Positions 1-7,276 of a stretch of 11,335 nt of DNA are shown here, piece by piece. Each line of letters begins with the position of its first letter. Within the stretch, counting starts at the first letter, position 1. The position numbers and the translations under genes are program-made. The notes beneath the pieces are model-generated. The model worked only from the letters and a program-made list of their open reading frames with translations, searched no databases and was not told where the DNA came from. Origin of the DNA: Eudoraea sp. (lineage in GTDB: Bacteria > Bacteroidota > Bacteroidia > Flavobacteriales > Flavobacteriaceae); assembly GCA_013042125.1 (NCBI GenBank), contig JABDQS010000324.1:1-11335 (forward strand), given 5' to 3'.

Positions 1-1
1 G

Positions 2-820
2 TATATGTTCAACACTATCTCTGTGAATCCTGCCTATGCAGGAAGCAGGGAGACTCTGAACGTAACTGCACTGCACAGAAATCAGTGGGTTGGGATCGAT
101 GGAAATCCAAGGACAAGCACCTTTTCATTGCACGCTCCTATGAGAAATGACCGGCTGGGTTTGGGACTTTCGTACATCAGTGATAGACTGGGCTTCGAAA
201 GTACCAATTACGTATATGGTGATTTTTCATATACCGTTCCAGTGAGTCTGAAAGCAAAACTTTCGTTTGGATTAAAAGCGGGTGTTACCAACTATCAATT
301 AGAGACTCCAGATAGTAATGATGCATTTTTTGCATCCAGTTTTAACCAATGGTCACCCAATTTTGGAGCTGGTGTTTATTTGAGTACCAACAGATGGTAC
401 GTTGGGATCTCATCCCCCAGAATACTTACAACAGACCTAAATCAAGGAGAGTTTGAAGCCCTGGAACGTCCCAGCTATTATTCTATTGCAGGATTGGTTC
501 TGGATCTGTCTCCTACTGTTAAGTTCAGACCTTCTGTCCTGTCTAAAATTACAAACGGAGCACCAACCAGTATGGATGTTTCCGCTCACTTTTTATTTTA
601 TGACAAACTTTGGGTGGGTGCTTCCTACCGCTTTAACAATGCCGATGGTTTTGGAGCACTCCTCGATTTCCAGATATCAAAAGACTTTAGATTGGGATAT
701 GCCTATGACATGCCAACCGGTGAAATTAGGCCCTACTCTACCGGAACCCATGAGATCATACTGATCTATGAGACCCTTTTCAAACAAAAAGGTCCGGCTA
801 AATCACCCAGATACTTCTAA
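2..820 (+). CDS. PorP/SprF family type IX secretion membrane protein (5' partial)
   Basis: This is an outer-membrane beta-barrel protein of the PorP/SprF family, which in Bacteroidota helps type IX secretion substrates, especially large gliding adhesins, reach the cell surface. The reading frame is open to the window edge. A Tyr codon precedes the first Met at base 5, and the family signature around NPAYAGS comes almost at once, so the signal peptide and roughly the first 20-30 residues lie upstream; the Met at base 5 is not the start. The visible 272 residues show alternating hydrophobic strands rich in Tyr, Phe and Gly and end in a strand-like segment before a basic tail. The OmpA-family gene follows after 14 bp, the usual partner arrangement. 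Family members normally sit next to a giant secreted repeat protein, which I would expect just upstream. The family call is firm; the specific substrate is unknown. Confidence 0.9.
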   Translation, partial: YMFNTISVNPAYAGSRETLNVTALHRNQWVGIDGNPRTSTFSLHAPMRNDRLGLGLSYISDRLGFESTNYVYGDFSYTVPVSLKAKLSFGLKAGVTNYQLETPDSNDAFFASSFNQWSPNFGAGVYLSTNRWYVGISSPRILTTDLNQGEFEALERPSYYSIAGLVLDLSPTVKFRPSVLSKITNGAPTSMDVSAHFLFYDKLWVGASYRFNNADGFGALLDFQISKDFRLGYAYDMPTGEIRPYSTGTHEIILIYETLFKQKGPAKSPRYF

Positions 821-834
821 AAAAGATATTCTCT

Positions 835-2790
835 ATGAGACACCTAGCAAACATAGTATTCACACTAATTTTTTCCATGGTCATTACCACGGGACACGCT
901 CAATACGGAGCACAGAAACGTGGCGATTATTACTTTGGCCAGTTTCAATACATTAAAGCCATCGATGAATATGAGAAGATGGTAAAAGGTAATTTCAATA
1001 TTGACTACGCTCACCAACGTTTGGCTGAATGCTATCTGCTGATACGCGATTTTAAAAAGTCATTACCTCATTTTGAGGTAGTGATCAATAAGACCAGTAT
1101 CCCTACAGATTACTATTTCAAATATGGCATGGCCCTGTATAGTGACGGTCAGTTAGACAAAGCAGCCACCTGGTTGCGGAAATACAAGAAATACAATAAG
1201 AACGATTCCCGAGTAAAACGATTTCTAAAGGATGGCAATTTGGCCTCTGTTGTTTTCAATAGTAGAGAACGCTATGATGTTAATTCCGTTCATTTCAATA
1301 CAAGTGAAAGTGATTTTGGTGCTTTTGTGGAGGGAGAATATCTATATTTCTCATCTTCAAGAAAAGATCTGGTTGAAGGAGATGAATACGGTTGGAATGA
1401 AGAACCCTGGCTGGATATTTTTATGGTAAAGGAAAATGATCCGGAATCTGTTCCGGAGAAAATCAAAGGCGATATCAATACAAGATTTCATGAAAGTTCG
1501 CTTGTCTTTTCCACAGATTACAAAAATGATACTGTTGTTTATTTTACACGAAACAACTACTTCAAGAACAAAAAGGCGTATGGAGCGGAAGATGAGCTGA
1601 ATCTTAAGATCTTCAGCGCCAAAAAAGAGAAAGGCGTTTGGAAAGAAAACAGGAACCTTCGAATAAATAGTGACTACTACTCAACGGGTCACCCATTTGT
1701 AAGTCCGGGTCGTACACGTTTGTACTTTACTTCAGACAGACCTGGTGGTTATGGGGGTACAGATATTTATTATTCCGAAATCCACCCCAGAGGAGGTATT
1801 GGCAGCCCTGTCAATGCCGGACCTGTAGTAAATACAGAAGGAGATGAAATGTTTCCTTTTATGAATAATGAAGGTGTCTTGTTCTTTTCTTCAGACGGCC
1901 ATGTAGGTTTCGGTCAATTAGATATTTTCTCAACTATCAGCAATGAAAATGATGAAATTGTAGATGTAGTGAATTTGGGTACGCCGGTGAACTCTCCCAG
2001 CGACGACTTTGCCTTTTATGCCCATGAAAACGGTATCAACGGTTATTTTAGTTCTAACAGAGAAGGAGGACTGGGCGGAGATGATATCTATAAGTTTAAA
2101 TTTACCCCGGAACTTTCGTTAGAAGGTTACGTAATAGATGGTGTGAATTTGAAACCGCTAGACAGTGTTAAAATCGCAATCTACAACCAAAAGAATGGTG
2201 CTCTGGAAGGCGAAGCCCTTACAGATTCCAATGGGTATTACCGCATGTATATTAACAGGGAACGAAACTATGTGATTGAAGCATCTCGGAGGACACATCC
2301 TACCAAGAATGTTTACTTTAATACCTATACAACGCCATTGACAACAAAAATAATTTCTCAAAATATTACGTTGGAACCGGTCATGGATGTAAAATTACTG
2401 GCTGATCTCAATAAGATCTATTTCGATTTTAATAAAAGTGACATACGCCCGGATGCAGCCAAAGAATTGGATAAAGTGGTAAAACTAATGACAGTGACCT
2501 ATCCGGATATGATCATCCACCTGGAAGCACATACAGACCCTATTGGGAGTCATGCTTATAATGACAATCTTTCTGAACGAAGGGCAAGATCTACCTATGA
2601 ATACCTCATTGAACACGGGGTCCTAAAAGAGCAGATACTATCCTATAAAGGATATGGTGAGCAAAGGTTGATCAATCATTGTACAGGCCGAAAAGATTGT
2701 ACCGATGAAGAATTGGAACTAAATAGAAGGACCGAATTCCCCATCGTACAGATCAAACGTCCCAAAGACCTGATCGTAAAGAGTAAATAA
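835..2790 (+). CDS. PorE-like TPR/PD40/OmpA-domain envelope protein
   Basis: This 651-residue exported protein probably anchors a PorP/SprF-type assembly to peptidoglycan. Residues 1-22 form a signal peptide ending at HAQ. Residues 24-130 look like TPR helices. WD40-like PD40 beta-propeller blades follow, seen as YFSSSR (171-176), YFTSDRPGGYGGTDIY (297-312), FFSSDGHVGFGQLDIF (350-365) and YFSSNREGGLGGDDIY (404-419). Residues 427-515 resemble a carboxypeptidase-type regulatory beta-sandwich. The OmpA C-terminal domain runs from about 527 to 640 with IYFDFNKSDI, HTD and LSERRA. Asp568 and Arg583 have the same spacing as the diaminopimelate-binding Asp241/Arg256 pair of E. coli OmpA. Cys616 and Cys622 lie in the short loop common in Bacteroidota members. 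The domain order matches PorE of Porphyromonas. It is almost certainly cotranscribed with the porP/sprF-like gene. Orthology to PorE itself is uncertain, because flavobacteria carry several paralogues. Confidence 0.93.
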   Translation: MRHLANIVFTLIFSMVITTGHAQYGAQKRGDYYFGQFQYIKAIDEYEKMVKGNFNIDYAHQRLAECYLLIRDFKKSLPHFEVVINKTSIPTDYYFKYGMALYSDGQLDKAATWLRKYKKYNKNDSRVKRFLKDGNLASVVFNSRERYDVNSVHFNTSESDFGAFVEGEYLYFSSSRKDLVEGDEYGWNEEPWLDIFMVKENDPESVPEKIKGDINTRFHESSLVFSTDYKNDTVVYFTRNNYFKNKKAYGAEDELNLKIFSAKKEKGVWKENRNLRINSDYYSTGHPFVSPGRTRLYFTSDRPGGYGGTDIYYSEIHPRGGIGSPVNAGPVVNTEGDEMFPFMNNEGVLFFSSDGHVGFGQLDIFSTISNENDEIVDVVNLGTPVNSPSDDFAFYAHENGINGYFSSNREGGLGGDDIYKFKFTPELSLEGYVIDGVNLKPLDSVKIAIYNQKNGALEGEALTDSNGYYRMYINRERNYVIEASRRTHPTKNVYFNTYTTPLTTKIISQNITLEPVMDVKLLADLNKIYFDFNKSDIRPDAAKELDKVVKLMTVTYPDMIIHLEAHTDPIGSHAYNDNLSERRARSTYEYLIEHGVLKEQILSYKGYGEQRLINHCTGRKDCTDEELELNRRTEFPIVQIKRPKDLIVKSK

Positions 2791-2817
2791 AAATTCCTGC
2801 CATATTATTTATTATAT

Positions 2818-2847
2818 ATCCTGAGATTTATTTCTCAGGATTTTTTT
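2818..2847 (+). terminator. Rho-independent terminator after the OmpA gene
   Basis: A perfect 9-bp stem, ATCCTGAGA (2818-2826) with TCTCAGGAT (2833-2841), closes a 6-nt loop and is followed by a run of seven T (2841-2847). It lies 27 bp after the OmpA-family stop codon and should end the porP/sprF-ompA transcript. Confidence 0.92.
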
Positions 2848-2889
2848 AACACTCCAAAATCAACGGAAGTACATAAGTTAAAAACGCAG

Positions 2890-2897
2890 TATATTTG
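2890..2897 (+). promoter_or_regulatory. Possible Bacteroidota -7 promoter box for the lipoprotein gene
   Basis: TATATTTG matches the Bacteroidota -7 consensus TAnnTTTG exactly and lies just after the terminator of the previous unit. No convincing -33 TTG/TTTG element is seen at the usual spacing of about 19-21 bp. If the box is used, transcription starts only a few bases before the ATG at 2910, which rules out the in-frame TTG at 2895 as the start codon. Confidence 0.4.
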
Positions 2898-2909
2898 AAA
2901 AAAAACATC

Positions 2910-3578
2910 ATGAAAAAGTCACTTCTACCTCTTTGTATCCTTTTAATCCTACTGGTGAGTTGCAAATCAGAGAAAAAGACCGTGCCGGTACAAGAAGACA
3001 CAATCCTTGAAAAAGTTGCCAGGGCACATGGATATGACCAGTGGAATGAAGTGAAAGAAATCAGATTTACGTTTAATGTAGATCGGGATACAACACACTT
3101 TGAAAGATCCTGGGTCTGGAACACCAAAAGTCAGGAAGTACAGGGAATCTCAAATGGCGACACCATATCGTATAATAGAAAAGCAGTAGACAGTATAGCT
3201 ACAAGAGCCGATGCAGCATTTATTAATGACAAATATTGGCTATTGGCACCCATTAACATCTTATGGGATCAGAATAACCTCAGCTATACTTTTCAAGAGA
3301 CTTCCCTTGCCCCAATAAGCAATGATTCATTACCCAAACTTACCGTTGTGTATGGCAATGATGGCGGCTATACCCCCGGTGACGCTTATGACTTTTATTT
3401 GGACAATGATTACAGGGTCAAAGAATGGGTCTTCCGCAAAAGCAATAGCCCGGAACCTTCCAGTACAACAACCTGGGAAGGTTATGAAGCTATCAATGGT
3501 CTTACTATCTCAAGGATGCATAAGAATAAGGAGGGAAATTTCTCCCTGTATTTCACGGATGTAGAAGTTCTAAAATAG
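2910..3578 (+). CDS. Putative lipoprotein of unknown function
   Basis: I do not recognise a named family with certainty. The 222-residue product starts with a short basic N-terminus, a hydrophobic stretch and a lipobox LVSC with the acylated Cys at position 18, so it should be a lipoprotein of the envelope. The mature part begins with a helix, ILEKVARAHG (32-41), followed by an antiparallel beta-rich body with many aromatic residues (for example INDKYWLLAP, 105-114, and YDFYLDNDYRVKEW, 160-173). This layout recalls LolA/outer-membrane lipoprotein-sorting folds, in which a helix precedes a beta-sheet that binds lipid; that is an inference from pattern only. The ATG at 2910 is chosen over an upstream TTG at 2895 because it gives a normal lipoprotein signal and fits the promoter box. 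The gene is monocistronic and its stop lies 2 bp from that of the convergent MFS gene. Confidence 0.85.
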   Translation: MKKSLLPLCILLILLVSCKSEKKTVPVQEDTILEKVARAHGYDQWNEVKEIRFTFNVDRDTTHFERSWVWNTKSQEVQGISNGDTISYNRKAVDSIATRADAAFINDKYWLLAPINILWDQNNLSYTFQETSLAPISNDSLPKLTVVYGNDGGYTPGDAYDFYLDNDYRVKEWVFRKSNSPEPSSTTTWEGYEAINGLTISRMHKNKEGNFSLYFTDVEVLK

Positions 3579-3595
3579 GCTCAGCTTGCCTTTTT
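3572..3595. terminator. Possible bidirectional terminator between convergent genes
   Basis: AAAA-T-AGGC (3572-3580) can pair with GCCT-TTTT (3588-3595) around a 7-nt loop, leaving one bulged T. The structure has A-rich and T-rich flanks on both strands, as bidirectional terminators do. It spans both stop codons of the lipoprotein and MFS genes. The GC core is only three pairs, so it is a weak candidate. Confidence 0.35.
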
Positions 3596-4738
3596 CGTAT
3601 TTCTCTTTAGGAGAATGGTTGTTCCCAGGACAACAATAACACCACCCAAGAGTACCATAAAACTGGTGTTAAGTGAAAATTGTTCAGCCAAAAACCCGAG
3701 TATCACAGGACCTAACAGAAAGCCGGAATAGCCCGTTCCGGCAATGAATGCGACGCCCTGCGAAGATTCAACTCCCCTTACGTTTCCACCTATCCTAAAG
3801 AGTTCCGGAATGATCACCGAAAAACCAAGACCTGTTAAAGCAAAACCAAGGATCGCTAAATAAGTGTTGGCCAATAATACCGCTATATACCCCATAATTG
3901 CGATGGTAGATCCCAGTGCCACTATCTTAACAGAGCCTATACGAGCACTGATTGCATCTCCAAGGAAACGGCCAAGGGTCATCATAACTTGAAAACCTAA
4001 GAATCCGGCACCCCATATAGCTTCAGGAGCCAGAGAAACTTCTTTTAGAAAGAGGCCACTCCAATCTACAATAGCTCCCTCACTACCCATGATCACAAAG
4101 GACACAACGCCTAATAGTATAAGTGGTTTAAAATTTCGAAAACTAAATGGCTCCTTTTCTATAGGTGCCGCGATAATGTGCTTATACCTTTTATGAAATA
4201 TGACATTTATGCCAAAAACAAGGGCAATTGCCAACAGCATATGCAACATTCTATTTCCAAATACAAGGATCAAAAAACTTCCCAATCCTGCGATTACACC
4301 GCCTAAACTGAAAAAGCCGTGTGAAGCCGACATAAAATTTACTTTATCCTCCTTTTCAATCTCGGTAACTAATGTATTCATTGAGATATCTAAAAATCCA
4401 TTGGCTGAACCAAAAAAGAACAACGCTATGGCCAGGGTAACAAAACTGTTGGCCATTAGCGGAAAAATTGCAGAAATACAGAGTAATATGATGCCTGCCC
4501 AGGTGGCCCTGCCTACCCCTAGGCGATTTATGATCCTTGAAGCCACGGGAAAGACAGTGAACACTCCAAATGAAAGGAAAAACAAGGCAATGCCCAATGT
4601 GGCTTTATCAATTCCCAGATCTTCTTTTACTGTTGGAATATAAATTGCCCAGGTACCAAAGAGAATATTCAGGCTGGCAAATGCCCATGCCGGACCAAAA
4701 TATCTTGGGTTAGACAAAATTAACCGTAAGGATCTCAT
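3581..4738 (-). CDS. MFS transporter, MosC/YbjJ-like
   Basis: This 385-residue inner-membrane protein of the major facilitator superfamily has about twelve predicted hydrophobic segments, at roughly 15-34, 47-69, 79-97, 99-120, 138-159, 163-181, 205-220, 240-260, 268-290, 293-310, 325-350 and 355-377. A basic loop at SRIINRLGVGR (67-77) and a second at GDAISARIGS (260-269) occupy the positions of the MFS motif-A loops in the two halves. The segment EGAIVDWSGLFL (220-231) is typical of the MosC/YbjJ branch, whose best-known member is linked to rhizopine use; substrates are otherwise poorly known. The gene lies 32 bp after kynureninase on the same strand and is probably cotranscribed, so a kynurenine or anthranilate-type substrate is possible but unproven. 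Drug efflux or sugar transport cannot be excluded. Confidence 0.9.
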   Translation of the reverse strand: MRSLRLILSNPRYFGPAWAFASLNILFGTWAIYIPTVKEDLGIDKATLGIALFFLSFGVFTVFPVASRIINRLGVGRATWAGIILLCISAIFPLMANSFVTLAIALFFFGSANGFLDISMNTLVTEIEKEDKVNFMSASHGFFSLGGVIAGLGSFLILVFGNRMLHMLLAIALVFGINVIFHKRYKHIIAAPIEKEPFSFRNFKPLILLGVVSFVIMGSEGAIVDWSGLFLKEVSLAPEAIWGAGFLGFQVMMTLGRFLGDAISARIGSVKIVALGSTIAIMGYIAVLLANTYLAILGFALTGLGFSVIIPELFRIGGNVRGVESSQGVAFIAGTGYSGFLLGPVILGFLAEQFSLNTSFMVLLGGVIVVLGTTILLKRNTKKAS

Positions 4739-4770
4739 AGGAACCAGGATTTAAAGATCGTTGAAGGTAC

Positions 4771-6039
4771 TTACTTTTTTAAAATACCCTTCTTCAATAT
4801 TTGTCCGAAGCGATACATATCTTCATAAGAGCAATAGAAAGGTGCAGGGGCCAAACGGATCACATTGGGTTCCCTCCAGTCGGTAATTACGCCGTTCTCC
4901 ATGAGATAATCGAAAAGTGGCCGGCCTTCGCCATGCAGAAAAACAGAGAGTTGTGTACCTCGATCTTCTGGAGTGATTATTTCGAATGAGCTGTCTACTT
5001 CCTTATCAATTTCCTCTAGCACAAATTCTAAATATGAGACGATCAGATTTCGTTTTTTGATCAGAGCCTGCATGCCTACCTCCTCAAACATTTCCAGGGA
5101 AGCCAGAAAAGGAGCTATAGCCAAAACCGGGGCACAACTGATTTGCCAGGCATCGGCTGTTTCCATAGGATCGAATTGCGGTTGCATTAAAAAACGCGTT
5201 TCTTTCTTTGTTCCCCACCACCCTTCAAATCGGGGAATGTCCCGCCTGTTCAAATAACGTTCATGAATATAAATACCGGAGGCATTTCCGGGCCCGCTGT
5301 TCATATATTTATAACTGCACCATGCTGCAAAATCTACATCCCAATCGTGAAGCTGAAGTTCAATGTTTCCCACTGCATGGGCCAGATCCCATCCTACAAA
5401 AGCTCCGGCTTTCTTAGCTGCTCGTGTAATGGTCTTCATATCAAATACCTGCCCATTGTAATAATTGACACCACCAATCAAGACCAAAGCAAGCTCATCT
5501 CCCACCTCATTTATTTTGGCCAGCACATCTTCCGTTCGCCAAAAATTTTCGCCCTCACGTTTTTTGATCTCTATAAGAGTATCGGAAATATCCAGCTTGT
5601 GAAACTTTATCTGGCTTTGGAACATGTATTGATCTGATGGAAATGCTTTTTCCTCGCATAAGATCTTATAGCGTTTTTTGGTAGGTCTGTAAAAAGAAAC
5701 CATGAGCAGATGAAGATTAACAGTCAGGGTATTCATAACCGATATCTCTGCAGGTTTAGCACCTACAACTTTTGCCAGAGGTTCTGCAAGGCGTTCATGA
5801 TAATCCCACCACGGTTTGTCAGCATAGAAATGCCCTTCTACAGCCAACTCCCGCCAATCTTTCATGATCTCATCTACATAGGCCTGAGTTCTCTTTGGTT
5901 GCAATCCAAGTGAATTTCCCGTAAAATAAATTACTTCTGAACCCTTTACCTTGGGAAAATAAAACTCATTCCTGTAGGGGGCCAAAGCATCCTGAGCATC
6001 AAGCTCCCGTGCAAAAGATAAGGTGTTCTGAAACTTCAT
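4771..6039 (-). CDS. kynU: Kynureninase
   Basis: This PLP-dependent hydrolase (EC 3.7.1.3) cleaves L-kynurenine to anthranilate and alanine, or 3-hydroxykynurenine to 3-hydroxyanthranilate and alanine, in the cytoplasm. Numbered from the chosen start, it shows FPSD (133-136), GWDLAHA with Asp218 and His221, and SYKYMNSGPG with the Schiff-base Lys244. The spacings (Phe133 to Lys244 is 111, Asp218 to Lys244 is 26) equal those in human kynureninase (F165, D250, K276). The length of 422 residues is normal. The ATG at 6039 is preferred over an upstream in-frame start at 6159, which would add 40 residues without family resemblance, overlap the acetyltransferase gene by 74 bp and read through a promoter-like region. 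It lies 46 bp after the acetyltransferase gene and 32 bp before the MFS gene. No other kynurenine-pathway gene is in the window. Confidence 0.96.
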   Translation of the reverse strand: MKFQNTLSFARELDAQDALAPYRNEFYFPKVKGSEVIYFTGNSLGLQPKRTQAYVDEIMKDWRELAVEGHFYADKPWWDYHERLAEPLAKVVGAKPAEISVMNTLTVNLHLLMVSFYRPTKKRYKILCEEKAFPSDQYMFQSQIKFHKLDISDTLIEIKKREGENFWRTEDVLAKINEVGDELALVLIGGVNYYNGQVFDMKTITRAAKKAGAFVGWDLAHAVGNIELQLHDWDVDFAAWCSYKYMNSGPGNASGIYIHERYLNRRDIPRFEGWWGTKKETRFLMQPQFDPMETADAWQISCAPVLAIAPFLASLEMFEEVGMQALIKKRNLIVSYLEFVLEEIDKEVDSSFEIITPEDRGTQLSVFLHGEGRPLFDYLMENGVITDWREPNVIRLAPAPFYCSYEDMYRFGQILKKGILKK

Positions 6040-6046
6040 AGCCGTG

Positions 6047-6058
6047 TTTTGCGCAAAA
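6047..6058. promoter_or_regulatory. Perfect 12-bp palindrome at the kynureninase promoter (possible operator)
   Basis: TTTTGCGCAAAA is an exact inverted repeat centred 8-19 bp upstream of the kynureninase ATG. It overlaps the TAttTTTG box and the expected transcription start. This is where a repressor would bind, but no regulator is encoded nearby. Palindromes of this length are expected a few times by chance in 11 kb. Confidence 0.35.
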
Positions 6059-6061
6059 ATA
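6054..6061 (-). promoter_or_regulatory. Possible -7 promoter box for kynureninase
   Basis: On the minus strand TATTTTTG matches the Bacteroidota -7 consensus TAnnTTTG exactly, 14 bp upstream of the kynureninase ATG at 6039. No clear -33 element is visible, so it may be a secondary promoter inside the acetyltransferase-kynureninase-MFS unit. Confidence 0.4.
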
Positions 6062-6085
6062 CAACACTCCTGTAAAACTAAGTGC

Positions 6086-6568
6086 CTATCCTTTTGATTC
6101 CTGTTCAGCCGAAGTAATTCGCATCTCAATGATATGTTTTTTAAACCCGACTTTTTCATAGGCAGCTATGGCCGGTGTGTTCTCCTGATACACGGTTAAC
6201 CTAACCTCCAATAACCCTTCACTTTTGGCCCAGTTCCTAAGTACTTCCACTATCTTGCCATTGATGCCTTTTCCGCGGTATCCCGGAAGCGTATACATAA
6301 ATCCCAGATAAGCGTATTGCTCGTGATCCAAATATGATCTTGCGGTTTTGGCGATGCCAAATCCTGAACTTACTATTTGTTCATCCACGACGGCCACCAC
6401 CAACTTTACCTCTTTGTTAGCTATTAACTCCTTTAGGTCGTAGTAGTGCAGAGGCCCATTTCGAATGGTATGATCAAACGGGCGTTCGGCTTCAATAAGT
6501 GCCTGTTCAAACTGCAAGAGTGTTGGGAGATCACTCTTGACCGCCTCCCTGATAAGGAAATTTTTCAT
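6086..6568 (-). CDS. GNAT family N-acetyltransferase
   Basis: This 160-residue cytoplasmic acetyltransferase of the GNAT superfamily would transfer an acetyl group from acetyl-CoA to an amine; the substrate cannot be read from the sequence. Motif A is visible as LGFMYTLPGYRGKGINGKIV (88-107), in which RGKG supplies the pyrophosphate-binding loop. Motif B is visible as NTPAIAAYEKVGFKK (130-144). The ATG at 6568 is chosen because MKNFLIREAV is the normal GNAT first strand. An earlier in-frame start at 6679 would add 37 residues, partly hydrophobic, and would overlap the divergent methyltransferase gene. It is the first gene of a probable minus-strand unit with kynureninase and the MFS transporter. 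A role in acetylating a kynurenine-derived amine is only a guess from position. Confidence 0.92.
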   Translation of the reverse strand: MKNFLIREAVKSDLPTLLQFEQALIEAERPFDHTIRNGPLHYYDLKELIANKEVKLVVAVVDEQIVSSGFGIAKTARSYLDHEQYAYLGFMYTLPGYRGKGINGKIVEVLRNWAKSEGLLEVRLTVYQENTPAIAAYEKVGFKKHIIEMRITSAEQESKG

Positions 6569-6594
6569 AATTGTGAAGATAATGATGGACACAA

Positions 6595-6625
6595 CAAAGT
6601 AGGTCAAAAAGCCTATTTTTACAAA
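6595..6625 (-). promoter_or_regulatory. Possible promoter of the GNAT-kynureninase-MFS unit
   Basis: The 66-bp divergent gap must hold start signals for both neighbours. On the minus strand, TTTG (6625-6622) lies 19 bp before CTACTTTG (6602-6595), an imperfect -33/-7 pair about 27 bp upstream of the GNAT ATG. On the plus strand, TATTTTTA (6614-6621), 13 bp before the methyltransferase ATG, is a one-base variant of TAnnTTTG. The two candidates overlap, so the promoters may interfere. Confidence 0.28.
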
Positions 6626-6634
6626 AAGAACAGC

Positions 6635-7276
6635 ATGCATTTTCTGTCGGAAACAATTCAGGAGTATATCACGACTCACACAGAGAATGAGCCCTCTTAT
6701 TTAGCCGAGCTTAGCAGGGAGACCCATTTGAAAGTTATTCAACCCAGGATGATGACCGGCCATTACCAGGGCAGGGTACTCAGTATGCTGTCTAAAATTA
6801 TCAGGCCCATCAATATTTTGGAGATTGGAACCTATACAGGTTATTCTGCCTTATGCCTGGCGGAGGGGCTTGCTACACACGGACAACTACATACGATAGA
6901 CGTCAATGAAGAATTAGCGGGAATACAAAATAAGTATTTCAAAAAGGCCGGATTCTCTGATCGTATTAAACAATATACAGGAGATGCACTGGACATTATT
7001 CCTTCCCTTGATCAACAGTTCGATCTTGTATTTATTGATGCAGAAAAAAAAGAGTATGTCCGGTATTTTGAAAGTGTAATACCCAAGACGGGAAAGGGCA
7101 GTATCATCTTATCGGATAATGTTTTATGGTCCGGAAAAGTTGTAGAACCTTTAGAAGCTAAGGACAAGGCTACCAAAGCTCTCCTGCAATACAACCAGAT
7201 GCTTAAAGAAGACCCCAGAGTGGAAACAGTAATGCTACCTATCAGGGACGGTCTAACGCTAAGTAGGGTACTATAA
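6635..7276 (+). CDS. Class I SAM-dependent O-methyltransferase, caffeoyl-CoA O-methyltransferase-like
   Basis: This 213-residue cytoplasmic methyltransferase belongs to the cation-dependent catechol/caffeoyl-CoA O-methyltransferase family, which methylates a hydroxyl of a vicinal diol aromatic using S-adenosylmethionine. The SAM-binding glycine-rich motif is ILEIGTYTGYSA (61-72), and TIDVNEE (87-93) holds the acidic ribose-binding residue. The metal-site residues are Asp135 in FIDAEK and Asp161-Asn162 in LSDNVLW. The family C-terminus LPIRDGLTLSR (201-211) is intact. The ATG at 6635 gives the usual length; an earlier in-frame ATG at 6446 would add 63 residues lying inside the opposite-strand acetyltransferase gene. 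It is transcribed alone, divergent from the GNAT gene, and its last 35 bp overlap the convergent PAP2 gene. The natural substrate is unknown. Confidence 0.95.
   Translation: MHFLSETIQEYITTHTENEPSYLAELSRETHLKVIQPRMMTGHYQGRVLSMLSKIIRPINILEIGTYTGYSALCLAEGLATHGQLHTIDVNEELAGIQNKYFKKAGFSDRIKQYTGDALDIIPSLDQQFDLVFIDAEKKEYVRYFESVIPKTGKGSIILSDNVLWSGKVVEPLEAKDKATKALLQYNQMLKEDPRVETVMLPIRDGLTLSRVL

Noticed and set aside
4200..4643. 147-codon plus-strand open frame inside the MFS gene
   Set aside because: It is antisense to a clear membrane transporter gene, with no recognisable motif; the frame looks like a by-product of the membrane protein codons.
5263..5637. 124-codon plus-strand open frame inside kynureninase
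   Set aside because: It lies antisense to the catalytic core, including the PLP lysine region, and shows no recognisable features.
6040..6159. Upstream in-frame extension of kynureninase beginning at 6159
   Set aside because: The 40 extra residues do not resemble the family, overlap the acetyltransferase gene by 74 bp and contain a promoter-like box; the ATG at 6039 gives a normal kynureninase length.
6446..6634. 63-residue N-terminal extension of the O-methyltransferase
   Set aside because: It lies mostly antisense to the acetyltransferase gene and has no family resemblance; the ATG at 6635 gives the usual length.
6569..6679. 37-residue N-terminal extension of the GNAT protein with a hydrophobic stretch
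   Set aside because: It runs through the divergent intergenic region into the methyltransferase gene, and the GNAT fold begins normally at MKNFLIREAV.
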